Of a DNA stretch of 64,000 nucleotides, positions 35,581 to 43,450 are shown in pieces. The DNA is taken from the NCBI RefSeq assembly GCF_026735165.1, contig NZ_JAPQES010000002.1, positions 469,567 to 533,566 of the forward strand, read 5' to 3'. This DNA comes from Clostridium ganghwense. Lineage in GTDB: Bacteria; Bacillota; Clostridia; Clostridiales; Clostridiaceae. The position numbers were made by a program, and so were the translations under genes. The notes beneath the pieces were generated by a model. That model was not told the origin of the DNA and made no database searches. It was given only the letters and a program-made list of their open reading frames with translations. Every line of letters starts with the position of its first letter. Positions within the stretch are counted from its first letter, which is position 1.

Positions 35581-37128
35581 TTAATATTCTAAATGAAAAA
35601 TATCTTTCCTTAAATTCCATAAATCATATTCAACTTCTCTTAAAATCCTATAAAGTCTATATATCTTTTCATATATTTTTGTATTATTATCTCTAGGAGT
35701 AAAACATCTTTTAACCTTTAAAGTATTTAATGCTGCTGCTGCAATATCGTTATATACACCTACTTGCACACCAGCTGCTAGAGCAGCTCCTTTAGCCGCG
35801 AATTCATTTCCACTTGGAATTATTACTTCACATGCAGTACAATCTGAAATTATCTGAGCCCAATAAAAGCTTTTAGCGCCGCCACCACCTAAGTATATTT
35901 TTCTAGAACTTTCTACTCCTTGTAAACAGTCTTTGATTGAAAGAGCTATTCCTTCATATACGGCTTTTAGCAGGTAATACCTATCTGCATTGTTTGATAT
36001 TCCAAAAAATTGAGCTCTAGCATTTGCATTAAAAAAAGGTGCTCTTTCTCCACCAGTACTTATATATGGATGATAAATAATTCCTCCTGAACCAACTGGC
36101 ACATTTTTTATTTTCTCTTCTAGTATTTCATATAAGTTTTTATTATTTTCTTGTGCTAATCTTTTATCTTCTATAAAAAAGTTATCTATAATCCAATCTA
36201 AGTTAGGTGTTCCAGCCATAGATGCAATAACATTTAAATATAACTTGTCTACTGCATGACATTCAAAGCCTGAAGAATTGTTTATATTAGATTTATAACA
36301 TGACCTTACAACTTCATTACAGCAAGTTGTTCCAAGTATTGTACAGCAATCGCCTTCTTTTACAGCTCCAATTCCAACTGCCGATGCTACTACATCCATC
36401 ATTCCTGCAGCAACAGTTGTTCCTTCACATAATCCTGTAAGTTCTGCTGCTTCTTTGCTTATCTTACCTGCAAAATCATAAGGTTTAACTACATCTTTAA
36501 ATAACTTTCTATATTCTTTGATTTCTAATACATCCATAACTTCATCTGAAATTGTACTATTGTTTAAATCCAATATTGATGTTGATGCATCTGTAACATC
36601 TATACATATATCACCTGTAAGCTTAAATCTAAGCCAGTCTTTACAAAATAAACAATGATATGCCTTTTTTAAATTTTCTGATTCATTTTCCTTCAACCAT
36701 CTTAAAATTATAGATGTAGCTCCTGAAAAAGCATAAGAGCCTGTAATTTCTTTTATTCTATTCCACTTTTCTTTATCTTCTTTTATTTTTTCAACAATAC
36801 CAACTGCTCTTGCATCACTCCATAAAATAGCATTTCTTACAGGGCTACCTCTAGAATCTATAAGCCAACATCCTTCTCCTTGTCCAGTAATTCCTATACT
36901 CAATATTGAGGCAGAGTCTATATTATTTTTTTCTATAATTTCTTTAATAACTTTGCAAAAATTCTCCCATAAAAGATTCATATCCTGTTCTGTCCAAGTC
37001 CTATATTTTTTTATAATTTTATTTTTTCTAGATACAATAAATTTTTCTTCTCCATTTATTCCAAATAATACAGCTTTTATATTTGAAGTTCCTGCATCTA
37101 TACCCATTAAGTATTTATCTTGCATCAT
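35581..37128 (-). CDS. FGGY-family carbohydrate kinase (YoaC/L-xylulokinase-like)
   Basis: A 515-residue sugar kinase with two actin-like domains. ATP-binding signatures are GIDAGTSNIKAVLF (9-22), GTTCCNE and LGGGGAKSFYW; the SIGITGQGEG segment is the sugar-site strand. Overall it looks closest to L-xylulokinase/YoaC-type enzymes, which phosphorylate ketoses. GGAGGAGGA precedes two adjacent ATGs (37128 and 37125); either may be used. It is the first gene of a five-gene unit (kinase, aldolase, dehydrogenase, gamma-lyase, transporter). The 120-base leader has no S-box, T-box or other riboswitch that I recognise. Confidence 0.88.
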   Translation of the reverse strand: MMQDKYLMGIDAGTSNIKAVLFGINGEEKFIVSRKNKIIKKYRTWTEQDMNLLWENFCKVIKEIIEKNNIDSASILSIGITGQGEGCWLIDSRGSPVRNAILWSDARAVGIVEKIKEDKEKWNRIKEITGSYAFSGATSIILRWLKENESENLKKAYHCLFCKDWLRFKLTGDICIDVTDASTSILDLNNSTISDEVMDVLEIKEYRKLFKDVVKPYDFAGKISKEAAELTGLCEGTTVAAGMMDVVASAVGIGAVKEGDCCTILGTTCCNEVVRSCYKSNINNSSGFECHAVDKLYLNVIASMAGTPNLDWIIDNFFIEDKRLAQENNKNLYEILEEKIKNVPVGSGGIIYHPYISTGGERAPFFNANARAQFFGISNNADRYYLLKAVYEGIALSIKDCLQGVESSRKIYLGGGGAKSFYWAQIISDCTACEVIIPSGNEFAAKGAALAAGVQVGVYNDIAAAALNTLKVKRCFTPRDNNTKIYEKIYRLYRILREVEYDLWNLRKDIFHLEY

Positions 37129-37251
37129 TCCTCCTCCCTTATCTTTTTAGTTAATATTTAAAATGTTATTGGCTATAATGTTGTCTTATCTATTATTATT
37201 CATCCCTTTCTCTTTAAATTACACTTACCCACAATTAATAATTATCAATAA

Positions 37252-37296
37252 AAAAAATCTTTAGATTGCTAAAGTTTAACAATCTAAAGATTTTTT
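37252..37296 (-). terminator. Terminator after the YidC paralogue
   Basis: A perfect 17-base stem pairs 37252-37268 with 37280-37296 around an 11-base loop, with A and T runs at the base. It separates yidC from the kinase operon downstream. Confidence 0.85.
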
Positions 37297-37302
37297 ATTA
37301 AA

Positions 37303-37944
37303 TTAAGCTATACATTTTTTATTCGTATATATTGAATATCCTATTTGCTCTACTGTAGAATATAAACTTGTTGTTATAAAATATATACCAACAGCTATAG
37401 GAGCTCTTGCTAAAAATAAAACACTAACTGCTCCAATCATTATTACATTTCCTAATGAAAGCTTTCCTCCCCCAATATTCTTTAATATTCCTAAAGTAGA
37501 AAGAATATTAGGCAGCAATTGAATAAGAGCCGCTGCTATAGGTAATATAAAATATGGATCTGAAATCTTCAATGTTGAAACCCAAGGTATAACTTTTGTT
37601 CCCACTTCTACTGCCATGGTTGAGAAAACCTTATATAGCGAATACATAACTGGTATCTGAAGTATCATTGGTAAACATCCTAATATACTTGATGAATTAC
37701 TCATATACAATTTCTGAAGTTCCTCATTCAATTTCTCTTTATTCTGATTATATTTTTCTTTAAGCTGGTGAACTTTTTTTGAAAGTTCCTGCTGTTTCTT
37801 TAAACTTTTTCTTTGTTTTATGGCTATTGGAAGAAGCATAGTTCTTACCAATATAGTTAAAAGAATTATAGCTATTCCATAGTCTCCTGAGATATTGAAT
37901 AATACATTTAATAAGTCATTAAATATTGTGAAAATAACGTTCAT
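37303..37944 (-). CDS. yidC: YidC/Oxa1-family membrane insertase
   Basis: A 213-residue insertase with about five membrane segments. The conserved Arg34 in the first helix (VRTMLLPIAIKQ) supplies the hydrophilic groove, a charged coiled region (about 45-75) forms the cytoplasmic hairpin, and GCLPMILQIPVMYSLYK is a family signature. There is no lipobox, unlike Bacillus SpoIIIJ. It is not next to rnpA/rpmH, the usual oriC position, so it is likely a second paralogue. A small membrane protein gene (38003-38236) precedes it. GGAG precedes the ATG. Confidence 0.9.
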   Translation of the reverse strand: MNVIFTIFNDLLNVLFNISGDYGIAIILLTILVRTMLLPIAIKQRKSLKKQQELSKKVHQLKEKYNQNKEKLNEELQKLYMSNSSSILGCLPMILQIPVMYSLYKVFSTMAVEVGTKVIPWVSTLKISDPYFILPIAAALIQLLPNILSTLGILKNIGGGKLSLGNVIMIGAVSVLFLARAPIAVGIYFITTSLYSTVEQIGYSIYTNKKCIA

Positions 37945-38002
37945 ATAATCTTCTCCTTTACATTCTCATATGTCTTTTAGATATATAAATTATTTTCACT
38001 AA

Positions 38003-38236
38003 TTATTTCTCTACACAAAATCTCCATATCTCATATTTTTCATAGGACAGATAATCTTTAATTACAAGTTTCCTCAAATATCCAATAATTGTAATAGCAT
38101 TGTTTTTTATACTTTTACAACCAAATAGTTTATTCTTAAATTCTTTTATAGTACATCTAATACATGAAAAAGCCACCATAAAAAAACTTACTATCAAAAG
38201 TATATATATTGAATTGATAATATCAAATTTAATCAT
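38003..38236 (-). CDS. 77-residue membrane protein upstream of yidC
   Basis: A short protein with one N-terminal transmembrane segment (about 7-27) containing Cys, followed by a basic cytoplasmic tail (FKNKLFGCKSIKNN, then YLRKLVIKDYLSYEKYEIW). No family is recognised. AGGAG precedes the ATG. It lies 58 bases upstream of yidC on the same strand and is probably cotranscribed, so it may be a client or partner of this insertase; that is a guess from position. Confidence 0.55.
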   Translation of the reverse strand: MIKFDIINSIYILLIVSFFMVAFSCIRCTIKEFKNKLFGCKSIKNNAITIIGYLRKLVIKDYLSYEKYEIWRFCVEK

Positions 38237-38370
38237 AAATTTCTCCTATTTTATTGAGCAACCTAATTATTGTTAATAATATACTATTATTGTTCTTAAT
38301 AACATAATATATATATAATTATATATTATATTACTATTATCCTATTTATGCAACTTGACATAAGTTATCT

Positions 38371-38408
38371 AAAAAAGCTAGTGGAATATTAAAACTCCAC
38401 TAGCTTTT
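38371..38408 (-). terminator. Terminator after the 53-residue gene
   Basis: A perfect 13-base stem pairs 38373-38385 with 38396-38408 around a 10-base loop. On the minus strand an A/T run follows. It lies 17 bases past the stop of the gene at 38425. Confidence 0.8.
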
Positions 38409-38424
38409 ACAAACTTGTTTCTTA

Positions 38425-38586
38425 CTATTTTTTTTGGTTTTTAGGATTTCCAAATCCCGCCTGTTTCTTTTGATCTTCTAATGCAAATTCTCCAGCAGCC
38501 TCCATATTAACCTTTTGTAATTCTCTCTGTCTTTTTTCAGCTCCTCTATTGTTACCTTCTGCTTTTTGCTTTTTTCTTTTTGCCAT
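38425..38586 (-). CDS. 53-residue hydrophilic basic protein
   Basis: A short gene with GGAGG before its ATG and a clear terminator. The protein is very hydrophilic (starts MAKRKKQKAEGNN, ends FGNPKNQKK), with a central EKRQRELQKVNMEAAGEFALE stretch. The EFALE...Q pattern vaguely recalls gamma-type SASPs, but the match is too weak for an assignment. Its neighbour is a CotF-like coat gene, which makes a spore role plausible. Confidence 0.65.
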   Translation of the reverse strand: MAKRKKQKAEGNNRGAEKRQRELQKVNMEAAGEFALEDQKKQAGFGNPKNQKK

Positions 38587-38680
38587 TTTATTTCCTCCTT
38601 AATATTAGAACTTACTCTAATATTTTAACCAATCTTTTAAAATATATTTTTATATTAAGTTATAAATATTTTCTGTAATA

Positions 38681-38710
38681 AAAAAAAGATGGCTGACTAA
38701 CCATCTCTTT
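38681..38710 (-). terminator. Terminator after the CotF-like gene
   Basis: AGATGG (38687-38692) pairs with CCATCT (38701-38706) around an 8-base loop, with seven A at the left that become U on the minus transcript. Confidence 0.7.
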
Positions 38711-38734
38711 CAAACTGCTGCATACAACATATAA

Positions 38735-39211
38735 CTACTGTGGATTATACATACCCTTACTTTCCATATATTGATATACAGACTCTCCATGTTTTTGTTC
38801 TTCTTTTTGAATATGATTTAATACATCCCTAATATTTGTATCTCTAAACTCAAATATTGATGTATCATAAGCTGATGAAACATACTTCTCTGTCATCAAA
38901 ATATCTTCACACATCTGCACATCAGATGCAGCAGACATTCCAGCTTCCTGCATATTTTGATTTTGTTCCATAGGTTGGTTATTCGCTTGCTGTCCTCCCT
39001 GTGCATTTAAATCTGGAAGTTGACCATTCAATAATTGATTAATACTATCTAAATGTTGTTTCTCTTGATTTGCATTACTAGTGAATATTTGCTTAAGTTG
39101 AGGATCACTAGCTTTGTTTGCATATTCTGTATATTTCTCAATGCATAACTCCTCATGACTTTTCTGATCTTGTAAAAGCATTGTTTCTTTTTGAGTTAAA
39201 CTTACATTCAT
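38735..39211 (-). CDS. CotF-like spore coat protein
   Basis: A 158-residue protein with two ferritin-like helical pairs (about 5-65 and 95-155) separated by a Gln/Asn-rich linker (about 66-92). Conserved-looking segments include DQKSHEELCIEKYTEYA and CEDILMTEKYVSSAYDTSIFE, typical of the CotF (Coat_F) family of spore coat proteins. No signal peptide is present, as expected for mother-cell assembly on the forespore surface. GGAGG precedes the ATG. The gene is flanked by a small-protein gene and dinB. Confidence 0.82.
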   Translation of the reverse strand: MNVSLTQKETMLLQDQKSHEELCIEKYTEYANKASDPQLKQIFTSNANQEKQHLDSINQLLNGQLPDLNAQGGQQANNQPMEQNQNMQEAGMSAASDVQMCEDILMTEKYVSSAYDTSIFEFRDTNIRDVLNHIQKEEQKHGESVYQYMESKGMYNPQ

Positions 39212-39260
39212 ATTATTACCTCCAATAGTTTTTTACTACTATTATAGTGTGTAATGTAAG

Positions 39261-40475
39261 TTATTTTATTCTTTTATTTATTTTTAAAAACCTTGACCTT
39301 ATAACAGATTTTTTTCCATATCTAATTCTAAACTCATCAATAGTTCTATCCAAAACTGCATTTTTTTCTATATTTTCTTTATCAAAGATAGAAACTTGTG
39401 TTACTTTATCACTGCATAAATACCCAACTCTTACTCCCAAAAGTCTAATAGGATCACCTTTCCACATTTCATCAAAAAGTTCTTTTGTAACTTCTAATAT
39501 TCTATCTGTTGAATTAGTATGATAATCTAGCTTTCGCTGGTGAGAATAACTTTTAAAAGAACTATTTTTTATACTAACAGCAACAGAACTACATAGATTT
39601 TTTGAATCTCTTAGTCTCATAGATACCGTTTCCACTAAAGATATTAAAATTTCATATGCAACTTCTTTCTCCTTTATATCATAAGGTAGAGTTGTAGAGT
39701 TGCCTATTCCTTTCATTTTAATATACTTTCTTTCATCCACTTCCGATTCATCAATACCATTTGCATATTTCCATATAAGTGTTCCATACTTTTTAAATTT
39801 ATATTGAAGTATTTCTAAATCATACCTTGCCAAATCACCAATTGTATTTATATTTAGACCTTTAAGCTTAGAAGCTGTAGCTCTACCTACCATGAAAAGT
39901 TTTTCAATAGATAACGGCCACATTTTTTTCTTAACTTCATTTTCAAACAATGTGTGAACCTTATCAGGCTTTTCAAAATCGGAAGCCATTTTTGCTAATA
40001 ATTTATTGCTACCTACACCAATATTAACTGTAAATCCTAGTTCATTCTTAATCCTATCCTTTATCTTATTAGCCATTTGTATAGGTTCTCCATATATATT
40101 ATACATTCCAGTATAGTCTAAGAAACACTCATCTATAGAATATCTTTGAACACAAGGAGAATATTCTTTTAATATGTTAACCATCTCTTTACTATATTTT
40201 ATGTAGATATCAAAATTAGGTGGAACAATTTCTAAGCTAGGACACTTTTCTAGAGCTCTTACTATAGGCTCTCCTGTATTAATATTATATTTTTTAGCAG
40301 GAATTGATTTAGCTAAAACAACTCCATGTCTTTTTTCTCTATTACCACCGACAACTGATGGTATCTTTCTTAAATCAACTTCTTTTCCCATCTTTAATCT
40401 ATGTACTGCTTCCCAAGATAAAAAGGCCGAGTTAGTATCTATATGAAAAATGATTCTTTTTTCTTTATTTTTCAT
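39261..40475 (-). CDS. dinB: Y-family translesion DNA polymerase IV
   Basis: A 404-residue error-prone polymerase. Metal-binding residues are Asp13 in the HIDTNSAF segment and Asp115/Glu116 in YSIDECFLD. HhH-like and little-finger domains follow, and a beta-clamp-binding motif (QVSIFD) lies near the C terminus. GGAAGG precedes the ATG. Its promoter contains a LexA-type box in the -35/-10 spacer, so it should be SOS-inducible. Whether it is DinB or the related UvrX/YqjW group is unresolved. Confidence 0.92.
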   Translation of the reverse strand: MKNKEKRIIFHIDTNSAFLSWEAVHRLKMGKEVDLRKIPSVVGGNREKRHGVVLAKSIPAKKYNINTGEPIVRALEKCPSLEIVPPNFDIYIKYSKEMVNILKEYSPCVQRYSIDECFLDYTGMYNIYGEPIQMANKIKDRIKNELGFTVNIGVGSNKLLAKMASDFEKPDKVHTLFENEVKKKMWPLSIEKLFMVGRATASKLKGLNINTIGDLARYDLEILQYKFKKYGTLIWKYANGIDESEVDERKYIKMKGIGNSTTLPYDIKEKEVAYEILISLVETVSMRLRDSKNLCSSVAVSIKNSSFKSYSHQRKLDYHTNSTDRILEVTKELFDEMWKGDPIRLLGVRVGYLCSDKVTQVSIFDKENIEKNAVLDRTIDEFRIRYGKKSVIRSRFLKINKRIK

Positions 40476-40510
40476 TTTATCTTCCTTCCTTTTCCATAAC
40501 TCTCATAATT

Positions 40511-40539
40511 ATTATACTCAAACATATGTTCGTTTTCAA
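40511..40539 (-). promoter_or_regulatory. SigmaA promoter of dinB
   Basis: On the minus strand TTGAAA (40539-40534) and consensus TATAAT (40516-40511) are separated by exactly 17 bases. The spacer contains the LexA box. Confidence 0.8.
40519..40532. promoter_or_regulatory. LexA (DinR) SOS box
   Basis: The minus strand reads CGAACATATGTTTG, matching the Gram-positive LexA consensus CGAAC-N4-GTTCG at all but one position. It lies entirely within the spacer of the dinB promoter, where bound LexA would block RNA polymerase. Confidence 0.88.
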
Positions 40540-40555
40540 TGACTAAATTTTGTAT

Positions 40556-40585
40556 TTGAAGATATAGGTTAATTCATGCTATTAT
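40556..40585 (+). promoter_or_regulatory. Putative brnQ promoter
   Basis: TTGAAG (40556-40561) and TATTAT (40580-40585) are spaced by 18 bases, 35 bases before the ATG. Confidence 0.45.
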
Positions 40586-40619
40586 TTTATTGGTATTTAC
40601 TAATATGAGGAGGCTAGTT

Positions 40620-41945
40620 ATGAACAAAAGATTGAAAGATTTCGCAATAATAGGATTTGCATTATTTGCAATGTTTTTTGGAGCCGGTAATTTGATTTTT
40701 CCTCCTTCACTTGGAAAATCAGTTGGTTCAGCCTATTTATTGTCTTCAGTAGGATTTATAATAACAGGAGTTGGTCTTCCCCTGCTCGGTATTTTAGCTT
40801 GTGTAAAGAGTGGCGGAAGTTTTGAAAATATGGCTGGTAAAGTAAGTAAACCCTTTGCTATTATTACAACCACTGCTCTTATGCTTGCAATTGGGCCAAT
40901 GCTTGCAATACCTAGAACAGCTGCTACAACCTTTGAATTAAGTATACAACCTTTATTTCCGTCAATAAAGCCCATTACAGCTATACTGATATACTTTTTT
41001 ATAAATCTTTGCTTTGTACTTAAACCAAATTCTATAATTGATAATATAGGTAAATTTTTAACTCCTATCCTTTTAATTATGTTATCTTCAATAATCATAA
41101 AAGGAATAATCTTTCCTATAGGTCCCATTATTAATACTGGATATACAAATGTTTTTTCCAATTCTTTATTAGAAGGTTATCAAACTATGGATGCAATGGC
41201 ATCTGTAATTTTTGCTTCAATAGTAATATCTTCTGTTAAAGCTAAAGGATATAAAGAAGATGCTGAAATTACTTCTGTAACAATTAAATCTGGTATTGTT
41301 GCAGTTATAGGATTAAGCTTTATTTATGGAGGACTTTTATATTTAGGATCACAAACAGCTACTTTATACGGAAACCAAATTACTAAGACAAAATTAGTTA
41401 TGGAAATTTCAAGAAGTGTTCTTGGAAACTTTGGTGCTTTTGCTCTAAGTATTTCTGTAGGAGTTGCATGTTTAACTACTTCTATTGGTTTAACTGCTAC
41501 AGGTGCTAAATTCTTCACAAAAATTTCAAACAATAAAATACCTTATAATATAAATGTCTTTATAATAACAATATCTAGTATAATAATATCTCTTAAAGGT
41601 GTAGACACAATAGTAGCTTTTGCAGGTCCTATTTTACAAGTGCTATACCCTATAGTAATCCTTCTAATTTTAACAAGCTTACTGCAGAAATGGATTAAAA
41701 ATAATAAGATTATAGCTATAACAATCTATGTAACATTTATAATTTCTCTAATAAATACATTAAACTCTTTAGGCATTAAAATCGTATTTTTAGAAAATCT
41801 ATTAAATTCCATACCTTTAGCAGACCTAGGATTTGTATGGATAATTCCTGCTTTAATAACTTTTGTAGTTTCATACATAGTTTTAAACAATAACCAAACA
41901 CATATAAATTTTGATAAAAATAATATAAATAAAAAAGCATCGTAA
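40620..41945 (+). CDS. brnQ: Branched-chain amino acid:cation symporter BrnQ
   Basis: A 441-residue transporter with about 12 membrane helices from the LIVCS (BrnQ) family, importing Leu, Ile and Val with Na+ or H+. The N-terminal signature FFGAGNLIFPPSLGKSVG and the GPMLAIPRTAATTFE segment are typical. The frame opens at 40590, but GAGGAGG six bases before the ATG at 40620 sets the start. The gene is divergent from dinB and ends in a shared terminator that overlaps its stop codon. Confidence 0.93.
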   Translation: MNKRLKDFAIIGFALFAMFFGAGNLIFPPSLGKSVGSAYLLSSVGFIITGVGLPLLGILACVKSGGSFENMAGKVSKPFAIITTTALMLAIGPMLAIPRTAATTFELSIQPLFPSIKPITAILIYFFINLCFVLKPNSIIDNIGKFLTPILLIMLSSIIIKGIIFPIGPIINTGYTNVFSNSLLEGYQTMDAMASVIFASIVISSVKAKGYKEDAEITSVTIKSGIVAVIGLSFIYGGLLYLGSQTATLYGNQITKTKLVMEISRSVLGNFGAFALSISVGVACLTTSIGLTATGAKFFTKISNNKIPYNINVFIITISSIIISLKGVDTIVAFAGPILQVLYPIVILLILTSLLQKWIKNNKIIAITIYVTFIISLINTLNSLGIKIVFLENLLNSIPLADLGFVWIIPALITFVVSYIVLNNNQTHINFDKNNINKKAS

Positions 41946-41974
41946 AAGAAAAGTGCACCGCACTTTTCTTTTAT
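41943..41974. terminator. Bidirectional terminator between brnQ and amidase genes
   Basis: A 14-base stem (41943-41956 with 41960-41973) has a 3-base loop. The first arm includes the brnQ stop codon, and the other arm abuts the amidase stop. Confidence 0.85.
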
Positions 41975-42771
41975 CATACCATAAGTTTTTCCCAAGTATT
42001 CTTTCCAACAATTCCATCTACAACTAATCCATTAACTTTTTGAAATAATAGTATAGCACTTTCGGTATTTCTTCCTAAAATACCATCTTCTATCCCAGCT
42101 TTATATCCTAGTTTGTTTAATCTGTTTTGCACTAATTTTATATCTTGGCCTCTCATCATAGGAGTATTATATTTTAATATTCTTGAAAGAGATTTTATTG
42201 GTTTTGCAACTGTCTTTGAAGCTTGTTCTGAAGTGTTGTTCAATACTTTTCGTCCTAGTATTCCGTAAACAACAGCTTCAGCACATTTTTGCCTTACATC
42301 TGCTCTGTTTAATTTCCGTGCATCTTCTATATTATCAATAAATCCAAATTCATTAAGTATTGCAGGCATAGCTGAAGCTCGTATTACATATAAATAATCT
42401 CCATATCTTCCTTCTTTACTCTTTATTCCTCTTGATTTGAATATTCCACTAAGATTTTTTTCTACATTTATAGCATATTGCTTTCCCTTGCCCTCATAAA
42501 TTGAATGCCATACTTCTATTCCAACTCCTCCACCAGCATTGATATGATTTGAAATAAATATATCTGCTCCCCATTTGTTAGCTTCTGTTGTTCTAACTGT
42601 TAAATTAACGAATCTATCAGTAGTTCTCGACATTTTAACCTGATGACCTAATGTTTCAAATAATTGTTTCTGCCTTAAAGAAATATCTAGGACTAAATCT
42701 TTCTCTGAAAGTCCATTAGCTGTTGCACCTGGATCTATTCCACCATGTCCTGGATCTATAAATATTTTCAT
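41974..42771 (-). CDS. N-acetylmuramoyl-L-alanine amidase (Amidase_3) with peptidoglycan-binding domain
   Basis: A 265-residue zinc amidase that cleaves the bond between MurNAc and the stem peptide. Zinc ligands are His9 (DPGHGG), Glu23 (SEKD) and His76 (SNHINAG), with catalytic Glu141 (LNEFGF). A PG_binding_1 domain occupies about 198-265 (MRGQDIKLVQNRLNKLGY, FQKVNGLVVDGIVG). There is no signal peptide, so it resembles mother-cell autolysins of the CwlC type or a phage endolysin. No holin is adjacent, so mother-cell lysis during sporulation is more likely. A G-run (GGGGGG) precedes the ATG. Confidence 0.9.
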   Translation of the reverse strand: MKIFIDPGHGGIDPGATANGLSEKDLVLDISLRQKQLFETLGHQVKMSRTTDRFVNLTVRTTEANKWGADIFISNHINAGGGVGIEVWHSIYEGKGKQYAINVEKNLSGIFKSRGIKSKEGRYGDYLYVIRASAMPAILNEFGFIDNIEDARKLNRADVRQKCAEAVVYGILGRKVLNNTSEQASKTVAKPIKSLSRILKYNTPMMRGQDIKLVQNRLNKLGYKAGIEDGILGRNTESAILLFQKVNGLVVDGIVGKNTWEKLMV

Positions 42772-42918
42772 ATATCTCCCCCCATTTTATCTTGAAATAA
42801 AATCCACTACATTTTAAATATATGCAACTTCCTTAAATTTGTAGTGTACTTTTGTACTAAAGATTTCTTTTAAAACATATTTTTATTTATATATCAATAA
42901 AAATGAGGTGCTATAGAT

Positions 42919-43401
42919 TTGAAAAAAGGTAGTTTAATACTATTAATATTACTATTAATAGGTTCAATATTTGCAAGTGGTAAAATGTATTTAAACAGGA
43001 AAAAACCTTCAAATTTTTATTATACAAATTTACTAGCAAAAAATATTTCATTATGTAATAAATATGATGCTCTAGTATTAGATACAAACTTTTATAAAAC
43101 CGAAGATCTTTCTTCTGAAGATATAATCATTATAAAAAGTTTTTTAAGTGAACTTAGGAAACCTAATTTTATACAGAAACCTATATCTTTACCTAAAAAA
43201 CCTCTATATAAAATATTCCTTACATTTTACAAAACAAACGAAAAATACGTTATAAATATATATTCCAATGAATATATATCAATTCAACCTTGGGATGGTG
43301 AATTTACTATGGACTACATAACTATGACTGAGATACCTCTTAGATATAATTTATATAATCTCAGCAAACATGCTTTCAACAAAACACCTAAATTTGACTA
43401 A
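42919..43401 (+). CDS. Unassigned membrane-anchored protein
   Basis: A 160-residue protein with an N-terminal anchor or signal (about 5-22) and a small extracytoplasmic domain with alternating strands (LYKIFLTFYKTNEKYVINIY). The start is a TTG at 42919, supported by GAGGTG eight bases upstream; no nearby ATG fits. No family is recognised. It is divergent from the amidase gene and has a shared terminator with the M16C peptidase gene. Confidence 0.6.
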   Translation: MKKGSLILLILLLIGSIFASGKMYLNRKKPSNFYYTNLLAKNISLCNKYDALVLDTNFYKTEDLSSEDIIIIKSFLSELRKPNFIQKPISLPKKPLYKIFLTFYKTNEKYVINIYSNEYISIQPWDGEFTMDYITMTEIPLRYNLYNLSKHAFNKTPKFD

Positions 43402-43442
43402 AGAAAGGTAGTATACATTAAACCTGTATACTACCTTTCTTT
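43400..43442. terminator. Bidirectional terminator between the 42919 gene and the M16C peptidase
   Basis: A perfect 18-base stem pairs 43400-43417 with 43425-43442 around a 7-base loop. A and T runs flank it on both strands. Confidence 0.88.
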
Positions 43443-43450
43443 TATCTTAA

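Noticed and set aside
37129..37251. SAM (S-box) riboswitch upstream of the kinase operon
   Set aside because: Sought because of the YoaC/YoaD resemblance; the leader lacks the conserved S-box core segments and has no antiterminator-terminator pair of its own.
41726..41995. Minus-strand frames over the brnQ end
   Set aside because: They are antisense to the hydrophobic end of brnQ, overlap a terminator and have no ribosome site.
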